Positions 1-8,879 are shown, counted from the first letter of the stretch. The stretch: 64,000 nucleotides of DNA from Oscillospiraceae bacterium (GCA_019423755.1 JAHZAU010000001.1:52566-116565); one strand, 5' to 3'. Program-made: numbers and translations. The notes: generated by a model not told the origin, from the sequence alone.

Positions 1-850
1 TCGTTGGTCACGGTAATGGTGTAGGTGGCGTTTTCGGTGGCGGTGAAGGTGTACTGGGTGTCGCTGACCTTGGTCACACTGCCGCTGCCGCCGGTAGCTT
101 CCACCTTGTTGATGGCGGTGCCGCCGTTGGGGTTCACGGTGATGTTGGCGCTGGCGGACTTGCCATCGCTGGAAAGTACCGCTTTGTCAACGCTGACGGT
201 AGGAGCGATATCCTGAGTCGGGTCGGTGGTGACGATGCCTTCCACCTTAACCTCTGCGGTGGCGGTCTTGCCTGCCTCGTTGGTCACGGTGATGGTGTAG
301 GTGGCGTTTTCGGTGGCGGTGAAGGTGTACTCGGTGTCGCTGACCTTGGTCACATTGCCGTTGCCGCCGGTAGCTTCCACCTTATTGATGGCGGTGCCGC
401 CGTTGGGGTTCACAGTGATGTTGACACTGGCGGACTTGCCGTCGCTGGAAAGTACCGCGCTGTCAACGCTGACGGTAGGAGCGATGTCCTGGGTCGGGTT
501 GGCGGCGACGATGCCTTCCACCTTGACCTCTGTGGTGGCAGATTTCCCTGCTGCGTTGGTCACGGTAACGGTGTAGGTGCCGTTTTCGGTGGCGGTGAAG
601 GTGTACTCGGTGTCGCTGACCTTGGTCACATTGCCGCCGGTAGCCTCTACCTTGGAGATAGCCGTACCATTGTTGGTACCCACGGTGAGGGCGACGGTGG
701 CGGACTTGCTGTCACTGGAAAGTACCGCGTTACCGGCGCTGACGGTAGGAACGATATCCAGAATCGGGTCGGTGGTGTTGATGCCTGCCACATTCACCTG
801 TACGGAAGCGGTCTTGCCTGCCTGGTTGGTCACAGTGATGGTGTAGGTGC
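1..850 (-). repeat. 276-bp in-frame tandem repeats inside the lipoprotein gene
   Basis: The motif GTCACGGT(A/G)A is repeated at 7, 283, 559 and (diverged) 829, giving periods of 276, 276 and 270 bp. Each unit encodes one domain of about 92 residues with the core 'KVSDTEYTFTATENGTYT' and 'SVD.AVLSSDGKSA'. The leftmost two copies are nearly identical and similarity falls with distance from the edge, which suggests recent duplication at the 3' side. The array continues outside the window. Confidence 0.9.
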
Positions 851-3800
851 CGTCCGCTACCGCGGTGAACTGATAGGTGCCGTCGGTCTGGAGGACCAGC
901 TGGCCGCCGTTGGCTTCTACGCTGGTGAGGGCGGTACCGCCGTTGGTGTCCACGGTGATGGTGGAGGTGGCGGAGCGTTTATCCTCCGAGAAGTTCACGT
1001 CGCCAGCGCTGATGGTCGGGACGATGTTCAAAGCCGGGTCGGCTGCCTGTTCGTCGGTGACGGTCAGGGTGCTGCTGTTCTGGTTGCCGGCTTTGTCCAT
1101 GACGATGACCTCATATTTACCGGGCTGGTAGCCGACTTTCAGGCCATAGGTGCCGGGGGCATCCTGCTGGACCGGTTTTGTGAGCATCTGCTGGTCGTTC
1201 CAGAGGACGATCAGGTTATTGGGGTCGACGCCGCTTTCGTTGTCTGCCGCCGTGAAGGTCAGCAGCTGGTTGTTGTACTGGACGTTGGTGATGGTCGGAG
1301 CCGCCTTATCCAGCTTGATCTGACGGCCCACTTCAGCGGCGTTGCCGGAGGTATCCACCGCCCGGATGGTGTACAAACCGCTGTCATTTGCTGTATAAGA
1401 GTACTTCGAGTCCGAAGACAACGCCATGGAAAGGATATTTCCTTTCGGGTCCTTCACCGTAACTTCTTTGACGCCCACGTTATCGGTCACGGTAAAGTTG
1501 AAGGTCATAGACTCGTTGGTATAGCCGTCGGTAAGGTCGGTGTACAGAGTGATGGACGGCGGGGTCTTGTCGGTGGAGGGGGCCACCATGCCGGAGATCT
1601 TGGTGCTCCGCTGGTTGCCCGCCTTGTCGGTGACGGTGACGGTCACGTCGCCATCCTTCTGGGCATAGACGGTGTAGATGCCGTCGGCGGTCTTCTGGAC
1701 GGTAGCGCTGTTTGTGGCGGTGACACGATCCACACCACTGAGGTCGTCAGAAACCTTCACGATAGCCTTGGTATTCTGTTCCTGAAGGTCTACCGAGCGG
1801 AAGTCCGGCAGGGTCTTGTCGATCTTCACGGTGTAGGTGGGGGTGTAGCTGCTGCTGCCGTTGGAACCGGTGGTGTAGAAGCGGACCTCCCACTTCCCTT
1901 CCTTCTCCAAAGTCCAGGTGTTCTTGGAGAGGGTGCTCTGGCTCCAGCCGCTGTCGCCCGATTTTCTCCACTGCACCTTCAGATCCCGGCTGGAAGCGTA
2001 GCCCGACAGGTTGAACTTCACCTTATCGTTGGTCCAGCTGCCGCTCTGGTAGGAAGAACCGTTGCTGCTCATGCTGACGCTGGGCGCCGAGGGGGTGTCG
2101 TTGTCCACATAGACGGTGAAGGTCTTGGTGGTGGAGGCGTAGCCCCGGCGGCTGGCGGTGACGGTCACGGTAGCGCGGCCAGCGGAACGGCCTTCCAGAT
2201 AGATGACCTGGCGGTCGGAATCATAATCCACATTTACTACCCGGCTGTTGCTGCTGGTAGCCTTGATGGAGGTACCGTCGGTGTTCACGTTCAGGCGCAC
2301 GCTGTCGCCGTCGTTGAGATACTGGGTGGGGATGCTGCTCAGGTAAACCGAATCCTCGCTCCAGTTACCGTCCACATAGATGCGGAAGGTCTCGGTAGCG
2401 GTCTTGTAGCCGCTGCGGTAGGAGGTGATGGTAACGGTGGTGGTACCGCGGCTGCGGGCCACCAGCTTCAGCTGGAAGTCGTCCACATAAACGCCCGCTA
2501 CGCTGCGGTCGCTGTTGGTGACCTGGATGGAGGTACCGTTGGTGTCCACGTTCAGGTAGCGGACATCGCCGGCATCCATATATTTGTCGCTGATGGAGGA
2601 GATGCTCACCGTTTTGTTGTTCACCTTGTTGACGATGACATCAAAGGTGATGGTCTTGGATCGGTAGCCGCTGCGGGAGGCCACGATCTTGACGGTGGCG
2701 CGGCCCGGGTTGCGGGCTTCCAGGCGGAGAGTATCGTCCTTTTGGAAGACGCCCACCACGTCCCGGTCGCTATTGGTGACCTTGAGGGAGGTGGCGTTGC
2801 TGTCGATGGTGACATAACGGTTCTCGCCCTCATCCAGGGTCTTGTTGCTGATGGAGCGGATGGAGACCGTCTTCACCGAGCTGCTGTCGTCGTCCGAATC
2901 CGAGCCGGAGCCGGAACCGGAACCAGGACGGTAGCTGGGACGGGCATAGTTGCCGTCCATGATGATCTCGCCGGGGCGGGTATCGTAGTAGATGCCGTTG
3001 CTGCGGACCACCATGTGGTTGATGACGCTGTCGCCGTAGATCTGGCTGGGAGCCTGGGCATACATCCAGTTGATGCGGTTGTCATCGCTGGTGATGATGT
3101 TGCAGGAAGAGCGGGTATCCAGCAGGTTCAGCGCCAGGTGGTTCAGGTTCAGGTCCAGACCCTTGCGGCCGTCCACCCGGACGTTTTTGAAGCCGTCGCC
3201 GGTGATGGGATTTTCCCACAGGTTGGTGTCCTGGCGGATGTCCACGTTCCAGACGGTGGTGTTGCCGGCGGCGCAGATGCGGGCCTTATTGGGGTTGTCG
3301 GAGATCATGTTGCCCACTTCGCAGTCGGTCAGGTAGAGCCAGCCGCCGCCTTCCAGCCGCAGGTCGCCCTTGATCTCCACGTTTTCCAGGTAGATGGGGC
3401 TGTCCCCGGCCTTGGTGGTGATGGTCAGGTCGCCCATAAAGGTTTTGTTCTTAATGGTGATGCCGGTGCCTTCCACGCTGCCGTTCTGGTAAACCAGCGG
3501 CTGGTTGTAGACGCCTTCCTGCACAAAGCGTACGCTGGAGTACTGCTTTTTCGGGTCACCCTTGGGGCGCTGCACCTTGGAAGAGGTGGTCTGCGCCTGG
3601 GTGGAGCTGCTGCTCGAGGTGCTGGTGTTCTTGTTGGAACTGGAACTACTAGAGTTTTTGTTGGAGCTGCTGCTCGAACTGCTGGAGCTACTGCTCGTGC
3701 TGCTAGTCGAGCTGCTCGTATTTTTGCTGCCGGAGGCGGTGCTGGTATTGGTGTTGGTGGCAGCGGGCGCGGTGGTGCTGGTCTGAGTGGTGGTCGCCGG

Positions 3801-4130
3801 CGGGGTGGCCGTGGAGCCGGAAGCAGTGGTGCTGCCGGTCTGGCTCTGCGCCGGGGCGGAAGTCTGCTGCTCGTTTTCTTCCTTCTGTTCCTTCTGGGCC
3901 TCTGCGGCCTCCGGAGACTGGGCCTCCGGGTCTTCCTCCACTTCCAGGGACGGACCGGGGCCGGCTTCCTCGCCGTCGGACGGTTCCGGTGCTTCCTGCA
4001 TCATGGATTCTTCCGGGTCGGAGCCCCGCTGACCGAAGTCACAGCCGGTCAGAGAGGTGGAAACAGCCAGTGCCAGACAAAGCAGCAGGGCGATGGTCTT
4101 TTTGCCCAGGGGCTGTTGATATCTGCTCAT
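1..4130 (-). CDS. Large repeat-containing surface lipoprotein, 3' end beyond window
   Basis: The frame is open from an ATG at 4130 to the left edge (at least 1376 codons), with AAAGGAGG just upstream of the start. Residues 1–30 form a lipoprotein signal peptide (basic N-end, Leu-rich core, lipobox LTGC, Cys30). Then follow an acidic Glu/Pro linker (to about 110), a Ser/Thr/Asn-rich spacer (about 113–190) and a region with beta-helix-like short repeats (about 190–390). Next come three related Ig-like (BIG_2-type) domains of about 90 residues sharing a SGY(R/K)-type motif, mixed Ig-like domains with 'DKAGN'/'DTSGN' motifs, and finally nearly identical 92-residue repeats at the edge. The likely role is a membrane-anchored, wall-spanning adhesin or scaffold; the ligand is unknown. 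The C-terminus is not visible. The domain calls are by eye; the reading frame and signal are clear. Confidence 0.85.
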   Translation of the reverse strand, partial: MSRYQQPLGKKTIALLLCLALAVSTSLTGCDFGQRGSDPEESMMQEAPEPSDGEEAGPGPSLEVEEDPEAQSPEAAEAQKEQKEENEQQTSAPAQSQTGSTTASGSTATPPATTTQTSTTAPAATNTNTSTASGSKNTSSSTSSTSSSSSSSSSSSNKNSSSSSSNKNTSTSSSSSTQAQTTSSKVQRPKGDPKKQYSSVRFVQEGVYNQPLVYQNGSVEGTGITIKNKTFMGDLTITTKAGDSPIYLENVEIKGDLRLEGGGWLYLTDCEVGNMISDNPNKARICAAGNTTVWNVDIRQDTNLWENPITGDGFKNVRVDGRKGLDLNLNHLALNLLDTRSSCNIITSDDNRINWMYAQAPSQIYGDSVINHMVVRSNGIYYDTRPGEIIMDGNYARPSYRPGSGSGSGSDSDDDSSSVKTVSIRSISNKTLDEGENRYVTIDSNATSLKVTNSDRDVVGVFQKDDTLRLEARNPGRATVKIVASRSGYRSKTITFDVIVNKVNNKTVSISSISDKYMDAGDVRYLNVDTNGTSIQVTNSDRSVAGVYVDDFQLKLVARSRGTTTVTITSYRSGYKTATETFRIYVDGNWSEDSVYLSSIPTQYLNDGDSVRLNVNTDGTSIKATSSNSRVVNVDYDSDRQVIYLEGRSAGRATVTVTASRRGYASTTKTFTVYVDNDTPSAPSVSMSSNGSSYQSGSWTNDKVKFNLSGYASSRDLKVQWRKSGDSGWSQSTLSKNTWTLEKEGKWEVRFYTTGSNGSSSYTPTYTVKIDKTLPDFRSVDLQEQNTKAIVKVSDDLSGVDRVTATNSATVQKTADGIYTVYAQKDGDVTVTVTDKAGNQRSTKISGMVAPSTDKTPPSITLYTDLTDGYTNESMTFNFTVTDNVGVKEVTVKDPKGNILSMALSSDSKYSYTANDSGLYTIRAVDTSGNAAEVGRQIKLDKAAPTITNVQYNNQLLTFTAADNESGVDPNNLIVLWNDQQMLTKPVQQDAPGTYGLKVGYQPGKYEVIVMDKAGNQNSSTLTVTDEQAADPALNIVPTISAGDVNFSEDKRSATSTITVDTNGGTALTSVEANGGQLVLQTDGTYQFTAVADGTYTITVTNQAGKTASVQVNVAGINTTDPILDIVPTVSAGNAVLSSDSKSATVALTVGTNNGTAISKVEATGGNVTKVSDTEYTFTATENGTYTVTVTNAAGKSATTEVKVEGIVAANPTQDIAPTVSVDSAVLSSDGKSASVNITVNPNGGTAINKVEATGGNGNVTKVSDTEYTFTATENATYTITVTNEAGKTATAEVKVEGIVTTDPTQDIAPTVSVDKAVLSSDGKSASANITVNPNGGTAINKVEATGGSGSVTKVSDTQYTFTATENATYTITVTN

Positions 4131-4379
4131 AGGGAAACCTCCTTTATACAAGGGTGGGAGAATGTCACCCGTATCTGGTGTTGGGACGGGCCGAGGCCAG
4201 GTTTTGCGGACATTCGTTCTTACCATAAAGACGAAGCGGCCGGCCAAAATGTTACACCGTCCGGCCAATTTCCCGCCGGGGCGGCGTCCTCGTGACCCTT
4301 TCCCCCTTTACTTCTTAGGTGACGATCCGGCGTCGGTTTGTTGCAGGGCAAAAAAATTTCTTCGGAACAAGGGGTGACG
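4131..4379. other. Intergenic region between lipoprotein gene and prfB terminator
   Basis: It holds the lipoprotein ribosome binding site (about 4137–4145). I see no convincing promoter pair and no gene. Several palindromic CCGGCC patches occur around 4230–4270. Confidence 0.5.
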
Positions 4380-4412
4380 AAAAAAGGCCGGCCCCCTGCG
4401 GGACCGGCCTTT
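4380..4412 (-). terminator. Intrinsic terminator of prfB
   Basis: A GC-rich stem (GGCCGG… paired with …CCGGCC, 4386–4409) is followed on the minus strand by a run of T, about 20 bases after the prfB stop. Confidence 0.85.
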
Positions 4413-4430
4413 GCTGCCAGGATATTTGGG

Positions 4431-5591
4431 TTATTCGGCCTGGGATGCTGCGTCCTGGGCGGACTGCAGCTTGCCCTGGGCCTGCATCTTCAGGTATTCG
4501 TTGATGAACATGTCCAGGTCCCCGTCCATAACGGCGTTGATGTTGCCGTTTTCGTAGCCGGTACGGTGGTCTTTGACCAAGGTGTAGGGCATGAACACAT
4601 AGGAGCGGATCTGGGAGCCCCAGGCGATCTTCATGTGCTCGCCCTTGATGTCCTCGATCTTTTCCAGATGCTCGCGCTCCCGAATCTCCACCAGCTTGGA
4701 CTTGAGCATCTTCATAGCCACCTCGCGGTTCTGGAACTGGCTGCGCTCGTTCTGGCAGGCCACGATGATGCCGGTGGGGATGTGGGTGATGCGGATGGCG
4801 GATTCGGTCTTGTTGACGTGCTGGCCGCCTGCGCCGCCGGAACGGTAGGTATCTACCTTCAGGTCCTCGGGGCGGATCTCGATCTCGTAGTCGTCGTCCA
4901 GCTCCGGCATGACCTCGATGGAGGCAAAGGAGGTGTGCCGCCGGCCGGTGGTGTCAAAGGGGGACACCCGCACCAGGCGGTGGACGCCGCTTTCCGAGCG
5001 CAGGAAGCCGTAAGCGTTCAGGCCGATGACCTGGATGGAGACGCTTTTGATACCGGCTTCCTCTCCGGCCAGATAGTCCAGCACCTTCACCTTGAAGTGG
5101 TGCTGTTCCGCCCAGCGGCAGTACATGCGGTAAAGCATCTGGACCCAGTCCTGGGCCTCGGTGCCGCCGGCGCCGGCGTGGAAGGACATAATGGCGTTGT
5201 TGGCGTCAAACTCGCCAGACAGCAGCGCCGCCAGCTGTTCCTCCTGTACCCGGGAAGCGATCTCCCGGATGGCATCCCGGATCTCCTTGAGGACGCTGTC
5301 GTCCTCCTCCAGGGCGTCGCCCTCCTCCTGAGCGATGAGCAGCATGGTCTCGGTATCCTCGTAAAGGCTCAGCAGGTCGCGGAAGACGCCGATCTTCTCG
5401 CCCAGCGCCTTCTGCTCCTTGAGCACTGTCTTGGAGCGTTCCATATCGTCCCAGAATCCTTCTTCGGCAGTCTGCTCCTCCAGCTCCTGGCGGCGGCGCA
5501 GCAGGGCGTCGTAGCCGATGGCGCCCCGCAGATATTCGATTTTTGGCTTCTCTGCCTGAAGCTCCTGTTTAAGATCTTCGATCTGAAGCAT
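4431..5591 (-). CDS. prfB: Peptide chain release factor 2
   Basis: RF2 recognises UGA and UAA stop codons in the ribosome and triggers peptide release. The 386-residue protein has the N-terminal coiled domain, the SPF anticodon-like motif (in 'SPFDTTGRRHTS') and the catalytic GGQ loop ('SGGAGGQHVNK'). The ATG is preceded by GGGAGGAATTT. In most bacteria the gene carries an in-frame UGA and needs a +1 frameshift near codon 25. Here the frame is continuous through the equivalent 'YLRGAIGYD' stretch, with no CUUUGA slip site. It lies alone between its own promoter (5637–5665) and terminator. UGA is also read as selenocysteine elsewhere in this window (fdhF). Confidence 0.97.
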   Translation of the reverse strand: MLQIEDLKQELQAEKPKIEYLRGAIGYDALLRRRQELEEQTAEEGFWDDMERSKTVLKEQKALGEKIGVFRDLLSLYEDTETMLLIAQEEGDALEEDDSVLKEIRDAIREIASRVQEEQLAALLSGEFDANNAIMSFHAGAGGTEAQDWVQMLYRMYCRWAEQHHFKVKVLDYLAGEEAGIKSVSIQVIGLNAYGFLRSESGVHRLVRVSPFDTTGRRHTSFASIEVMPELDDDYEIEIRPEDLKVDTYRSGGAGGQHVNKTESAIRITHIPTGIIVACQNERSQFQNREVAMKMLKSKLVEIREREHLEKIEDIKGEHMKIAWGSQIRSYVFMPYTLVKDHRTGYENGNINAVMDGDLDMFINEYLKMQAQGKLQSAQDAASQAE

Positions 5592-5636
5592 AAATTCCTC
5601 CCATATCTTCTTGCCGAAACTTGGTTATACTAAATT

Positions 5637-5665
5637 ATTATAATGAAGCTTCCCCGAGAAGTCAA
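5637..5665 (-). promoter_or_regulatory. Sigma-A promoter of prfB
   Basis: On the minus strand TTGACT (5660–5665) and TATAAT (5637–5642) are separated by 17 bases, about 45 bases before the start codon. Confidence 0.8.
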
Positions 5666-5819
5666 ATCAAATGTAAAGAATCCATGAAATCCACCTAACC
5701 AGGCGGTTTTTGACCGGTGCGTGAGTGGATTTTTTTGCAGAATTATAGTATACTGCTTAGAAAGGATGACTGCCGCACGCCCCACGGCCCGGCAGCTTCT
5801 CAGAAAGGTGATTGCTTTT

Positions 5820-6812
5820 ATGAATTATACCGGTGTAACCTGTCCCATTTGTCAGAAGCCATTCCAGCAAGGGGACGACATCGTTGTCTGCCCCGACTGC
5901 GGCGCTCCCTATCACCGCAGCTGCTTTAAAGAGGCCGGTCACTGCGTCATGACCGACCTGCACCAGACCGGCGCCGAGTGGGTCAACCCCAACGCCTCCC
6001 GGCCCGATCCGGAGCGCAGCCAGCCTTCCATCATCTGCCCGGTGTGCGGCCTGGCCAACCCCGGCGACCAGACGGTCTGCTCCCAGTGCGGCACTCCCCT
6101 GCCCCAGCGCTCTTCCCAAAACCCCGGCCAGACGGTGGTCCCCGGCGTGGACCTGCCCGGCCCCTTCGCCAACTTAGAGGAAAACGGCTCCGACCACACC
6201 ATGGGCGATATGTTCGGCGCTATCCACGAAAACGACCTGATCGGCGACATCTCCGCCCGGGACTATATCTACTATACCCAGGGCAACTACTTCTACTTCC
6301 TGCGGGTGTTCAAAATCTTCGGCCAGCAGGTAAAAAGCCGGGTCTTTAACTGGGCGGCCTTCTTCTTTAACTTCATGTACTTCTTCTACCGCAAGATGTA
6401 CAAAAAAGGCTTCCTGCTGCTGGGCGTCTTCCTGCTGACCAACATCCCCTCGGTGCTGCTCAGCTACCACATGATGCAGCAGGCGGTGGTCAACCCCGCC
6501 CTGCTCACCACCCTGGCCTTCGACCTGACCGGCCTGGAGGGCCTGACCCTGGCGGCCAACCTGATGTTCTACGTGCGGCTGGGCTTTCGCATCTACGGCG
6601 GTCTGACCGCCAACCGCACCTACTACCAGCAGGCCTCCCAGCAGATCCGCCAGATCCGCGCCGAGTCCGGCAGCCTGCCGCAGGAGGACTACACCGCCCT
6701 GCTTTCCCAGGCCGGCGGCGTCAGCATGAAGGCCGTGCTCTTCGTCTTCCTGGGGCTTGTCGCGCTGCTGTTTGCCACCAGCTTTGCCATCAGCGCCCTG
6801 CTGCTTTATTAG
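5820..6812 (+). CDS. RING/zinc-ribbon N-terminal membrane protein (DUF2628-like)
   Basis: This is a 330-residue protein. The start at 5820 was chosen over an upstream in-frame GTG because it has GAAAGGTG at good spacing and begins 'MNYTGVTCPICQK'. Residues about 8–45 show C-x2-C … C-x2-C-x4-H-x2-C, like the prokaryotic RING/PHD-type zinc finger, and residues about 75–95 form a second zinc ribbon (CPVC…CSQC). A Pro/Gly-rich linker follows, then an aromatic-rich segment and about three or four membrane helices (from about residue 180) resembling DUF2628 proteins. Proteins of this layout are common in Clostridia, but their role is unknown; the zinc fingers would face the cytoplasm. No operon partner is evident. 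Confidence 0.8.
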   Translation: MNYTGVTCPICQKPFQQGDDIVVCPDCGAPYHRSCFKEAGHCVMTDLHQTGAEWVNPNASRPDPERSQPSIICPVCGLANPGDQTVCSQCGTPLPQRSSQNPGQTVVPGVDLPGPFANLEENGSDHTMGDMFGAIHENDLIGDISARDYIYYTQGNYFYFLRVFKIFGQQVKSRVFNWAAFFFNFMYFFYRKMYKKGFLLLGVFLLTNIPSVLLSYHMMQQAVVNPALLTTLAFDLTGLEGLTLAANLMFYVRLGFRIYGGLTANRTYYQQASQQIRQIRAESGSLPQEDYTALLSQAGGVSMKAVLFVFLGLVALLFATSFAISALLLY

Positions 6813-6912
6813 TACCCCTAAAAATCGAACCGACAGCCTCGTTCCCCTGTTTTCGGGCAGATTTGACCAACACCCCTTGCTTTTTGGAAGGAAAGTTTGG
6901 CAAAGCGCCCCC

Positions 6913-6941
6913 TTGACAGTGGTGGACGAGGCTGTTATACT
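6913..6941 (+). promoter_or_regulatory. Sigma-A promoter of rpsF–ssb–rpsR
   Basis: Consensus TTGACA (6913–6918), a 17-base spacer and TATACT (6936–6941). Confidence 0.88.
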
Positions 6942-6947
6942 TTTACT

Positions 6948-7055
6948 GTTACTGTAATGCAGTAACCAAACGGCCGGACGCTCATCGGGCGCCGCCGTTT
7001 CCTTGCTCTGCTGTACCAGGCAGGGCCGCTAAAGTCCAAAAGGAGGTGCACTATA
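6948..7055 (+). promoter_or_regulatory. Structured leader of the S6–SSB–S18 operon
   Basis: The leader holds a perfect hairpin (GTTACTG, 6948–6954, with CAGTAAC, 6960–6966) and a second stem (AAACGGC, 6968–6974, with GCCGTTT, 6994–7000) whose interior contains CCG triplets. S6:S18 autoregulatory leaders with a CCG-containing hairpin are known before rpsF in many bacteria. The assignment here is by position and general shape only. Confidence 0.4.
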
Positions 7056-7352
7056 ATGGCAAAACTCAACGAAAATTACGAGACCATCATGATCTTCAAC
7101 ACCAAGAACGGCGAAGAAGCTGTCAAATCTCTGGTTGAGAAGTTCACCGCTCTGATCTCCAAGCATGGTACCCTGGAGACCGTAGAGGAATGGGGCAAAC
7201 GCAGACTGGCATACCCCATCCAGGACGAAGTAGAAGGTTACTACGTATTCGCTACCTTCAACAGCGCTCCTGAGTTCCCCGCAGAGCTTGACCGTAACTA
7301 CAAAATTACCGACGGCGTTCTCCGTTCTCTGATCGTAAAGAGGGAAAAGTAA
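7056..7352 (+). CDS. rpsF: 30S ribosomal protein S6
   Basis: The 98-residue S6 binds 16S rRNA with S18 on the platform of the small subunit. The family pattern is clear ('YETIMIFN', 'WGKRRLAYPI', 'EGYYVFATFNS'). The start has AAAAGGAGGTG eight bases upstream. It is first in rpsF–ssb–rpsR, separated from ssb by 12 bases and driven by the promoter at 6913. Length is normal for the family. Confidence 0.97.
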   Translation: MAKLNENYETIMIFNTKNGEEAVKSLVEKFTALISKHGTLETVEEWGKRRLAYPIQDEVEGYYVFATFNSAPEFPAELDRNYKITDGVLRSLIVKREK

Positions 7353-7364
7353 GGAGGTCTTGTT

Positions 7365-7838
7365 ATGCTTAACAAAGCCATCCTCATGGGCCGGCTCACC
7401 GCTGACCCGGAACTGCGGAAAACTCCCAGTGATGTTTCCGTAACCACCTTCACCCTGGCAGTAGACCGTAACTACGGCAAGGGCAACGATCGGGCAACCG
7501 ACTTCATCAACTGCGTCGCTTGGCGGCAGGAAGCGGAGTTCATCTCCCGCTACTTCTCCAAAGGCCGGCTGATGGCCGTGGAAGGCTCCATCCAGACCCG
7601 CAACTACGAGGACAAGAACGGCAACAAACGCACCGCCGTGGAAGTCGTTGTGGACCGCGCCCATTTCGGCGGGGACAGCAAAGGCTCCTCTTCCGGCAGC
7701 GATTTTGGCCCGCCGCCTCCCATGACTCCTCCTCCCGCTTCCAGCAATGCGGCTTACTCCGCACCGGCTGCCAGCTATTCCTCCGGTTCTCCGGAAGATT
7801 TCGAGGAGATTGAGGGCGAGGACGATCTTCCCTTCTAA
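7365..7838 (+). CDS. ssb: Single-stranded DNA-binding protein
   Basis: SSB coats single-stranded DNA during replication, repair and recombination. The 157-residue protein has an N-terminal OB fold (about 1–105, 'LNKAILMGRLTADPELR', 'DFINCVAW'), a Gly/Ser/Pro-rich linker and the acidic interaction tip ending DDLPF. It is placed between rpsF and rpsR as in most Firmicutes, with AAGGAGG before the start. Confidence 0.97.
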   Translation: MLNKAILMGRLTADPELRKTPSDVSVTTFTLAVDRNYGKGNDRATDFINCVAWRQEAEFISRYFSKGRLMAVEGSIQTRNYEDKNGNKRTAVEVVVDRAHFGGDSKGSSSGSDFGPPPPMTPPPASSNAAYSAPAASYSSGSPEDFEEIEGEDDLPF

Positions 7839-7874
7839 TTTTGTAACCACACCATATTAAGGAGGTCAAGTTTC

Positions 7875-8120
7875 ATGGAAAGAACCGAAAGAAATGAAAG
7901 ACGCAGCAGAAAACCCCGCAAAAAAGTTTGCGCTTTCTGCATGGATAAAATTGAGCAGATCGATTACAAAGATGTTCCGAGACTGAAACGGTATCTGTCT
8001 GACCGCGCTAAGATCATCCCGCGGCGTGTTACCGGTACCTGCGCTCGTCATCAGAGACAGCTGACTGTCGCTGTAAAACGCGCCAGACACGTTGCCTTCC
8101 TGCCCTACGTTGGCGAATAA
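7875..8120 (+). CDS. rpsR: 30S ribosomal protein S18
   Basis: The 81-residue S18 partners S6 on the 30S platform. It has a basic N-terminus and a CAFC…TGTC cysteine set typical of zinc-binding S18 variants, plus the 'VPRLKRYLS' and 'IIPRRVTGTCARHQR' family motifs. It is last in the operon, followed by a strong terminator at 8145–8181. Confidence 0.97.
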   Translation: MERTERNERRSRKPRKKVCAFCMDKIEQIDYKDVPRLKRYLSDRAKIIPRRVTGTCARHQRQLTVAVKRARHVAFLPYVGE

Positions 8121-8144
8121 TCGCGCTGTTACCCAGATGCGTAT

Positions 8145-8181
8145 CCCCTGCCCCACTTCGGTGCGGCAGGGGTTTTCTTTT
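8145..8181 (+). terminator. Terminator of rpsF operon
   Basis: CCCCTGCC (8145–8152) pairs with GGCAGGGG (8165–8172), followed by TTTTCTTTT. Confidence 0.92.
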
Positions 8182-8185
8182 GCAT

Positions 8186-8231
8186 AAAAAAGCACCAGGT
8201 CTCCCCTCTCGGGCGGCCCGGTGCTTTTTTT
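8186..8231 (-). terminator. Terminator of the CYTH gene, bidirectional shape
   Basis: AAAAAAGCACC…GGTGCTTTTTT surrounds the end of the minus-strand CYTH gene. The symmetric A and T runs allow function in both directions. Confidence 0.8.
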
Positions 8232-8238
8232 GCGTTTT

Positions 8239-8751
8239 TTATTCTTCGTAGTTTTTAAACCACAGCAGCTTGCGGCTCCAATAGCTTGCCATAGCGTAGT
8301 AGGGCTCCTCGGTCACATCCCGGCCCAGCTGCGGCGGGGGCACAAAGTCCCGGGCCTCCTGCTCGCTTGCAAACTCCACCTCCGCGTAGCAGAAGCTGCG
8401 GGGGGACTCCGGGTCCACCCGGCTGCATTCCAGCAGGCGGCCGTCCGGCAGGCGGTAGCAGGCAAACTCCTTCTTCACCGGCGGGATGGGCAGCATGGCG
8501 CACAGCTCCTCGTACTGCTCCCGGGTCAGCGGGGTCTCCACCTCCGCCCGGGCCAGGGTCCCCGGCCCCTTGATGCAGAGCTTCCAGTCCTCGGTGCCGT
8601 CGTCCTTTATACGGTACCGGATGCGCACCACCGGCGCCAAAAAGTACAGATACCCCTGCCACACCTGGGCGCGGCCTGCCGGCTGCCAACCCTGGGGCAG
8701 CTGGTCCTCCCGGGGCATCTCCTTGAGTAAAAACTTGCGCTCGATCTCCAT
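8239..8751 (-). CDS. CYTH domain protein (triphosphate tunnel metalloenzyme family)
   Basis: This is a 170-residue protein. The start at 8751 ('MEIERKF') is preferred over upstream codons because AAGGAAGG precedes it and the ExExK signature (EIERK) of CYTH proteins falls at residues 2–6. Alternating acidic and basic beta strands ('VRIRYRI', 'WKLCIKG', 'AEVEFAS') match the eight-strand tunnel that binds triphosphates and divalent metals. Family members include tripolyphosphatases, thiamine triphosphatases and class IV adenylate cyclases, and the substrate cannot be read from the sequence. It is a single gene, convergent with the rpsF operon. Confidence 0.85.
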   Translation of the reverse strand: MEIERKFLLKEMPREDQLPQGWQPAGRAQVWQGYLYFLAPVVRIRYRIKDDGTEDWKLCIKGPGTLARAEVETPLTREQYEELCAMLPIPPVKKEFACYRLPDGRLLECSRVDPESPRSFCYAEVEFASEQEARDFVPPPQLGRDVTEEPYYAMASYWSRKLLWFKNYEE

Positions 8752-8836
8752 GTTACCGACCTTCCTTTTCCCATTCCTGGCAGGCGTGCCTGCCGTTTGT
8801 CCTTTATTATAGCACAAAGGGCCGCCGCTGTAAAAC

Positions 8837-8865
8837 AAAACCGCCTCCCCGAGGGGAAGCGGTTT
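8837..8865 (-). terminator. Terminator of pfkA
   Basis: AAACCGC-CTCCCC and GGGG-AAGCGGTTT form a hairpin right after the pfkA stop, followed by TTTTGTTTT on the minus strand. Confidence 0.82.
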
Positions 8866-8879
8866 CAAGAAACGTTTGC

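Noticed and set aside
2742..4295. Long plus-strand frame opposite the lipoprotein gene
   Set aside because: The minus frame has a signal peptide, lipobox and domain repeats, while the plus frame has no ribosome site and a biased composition.
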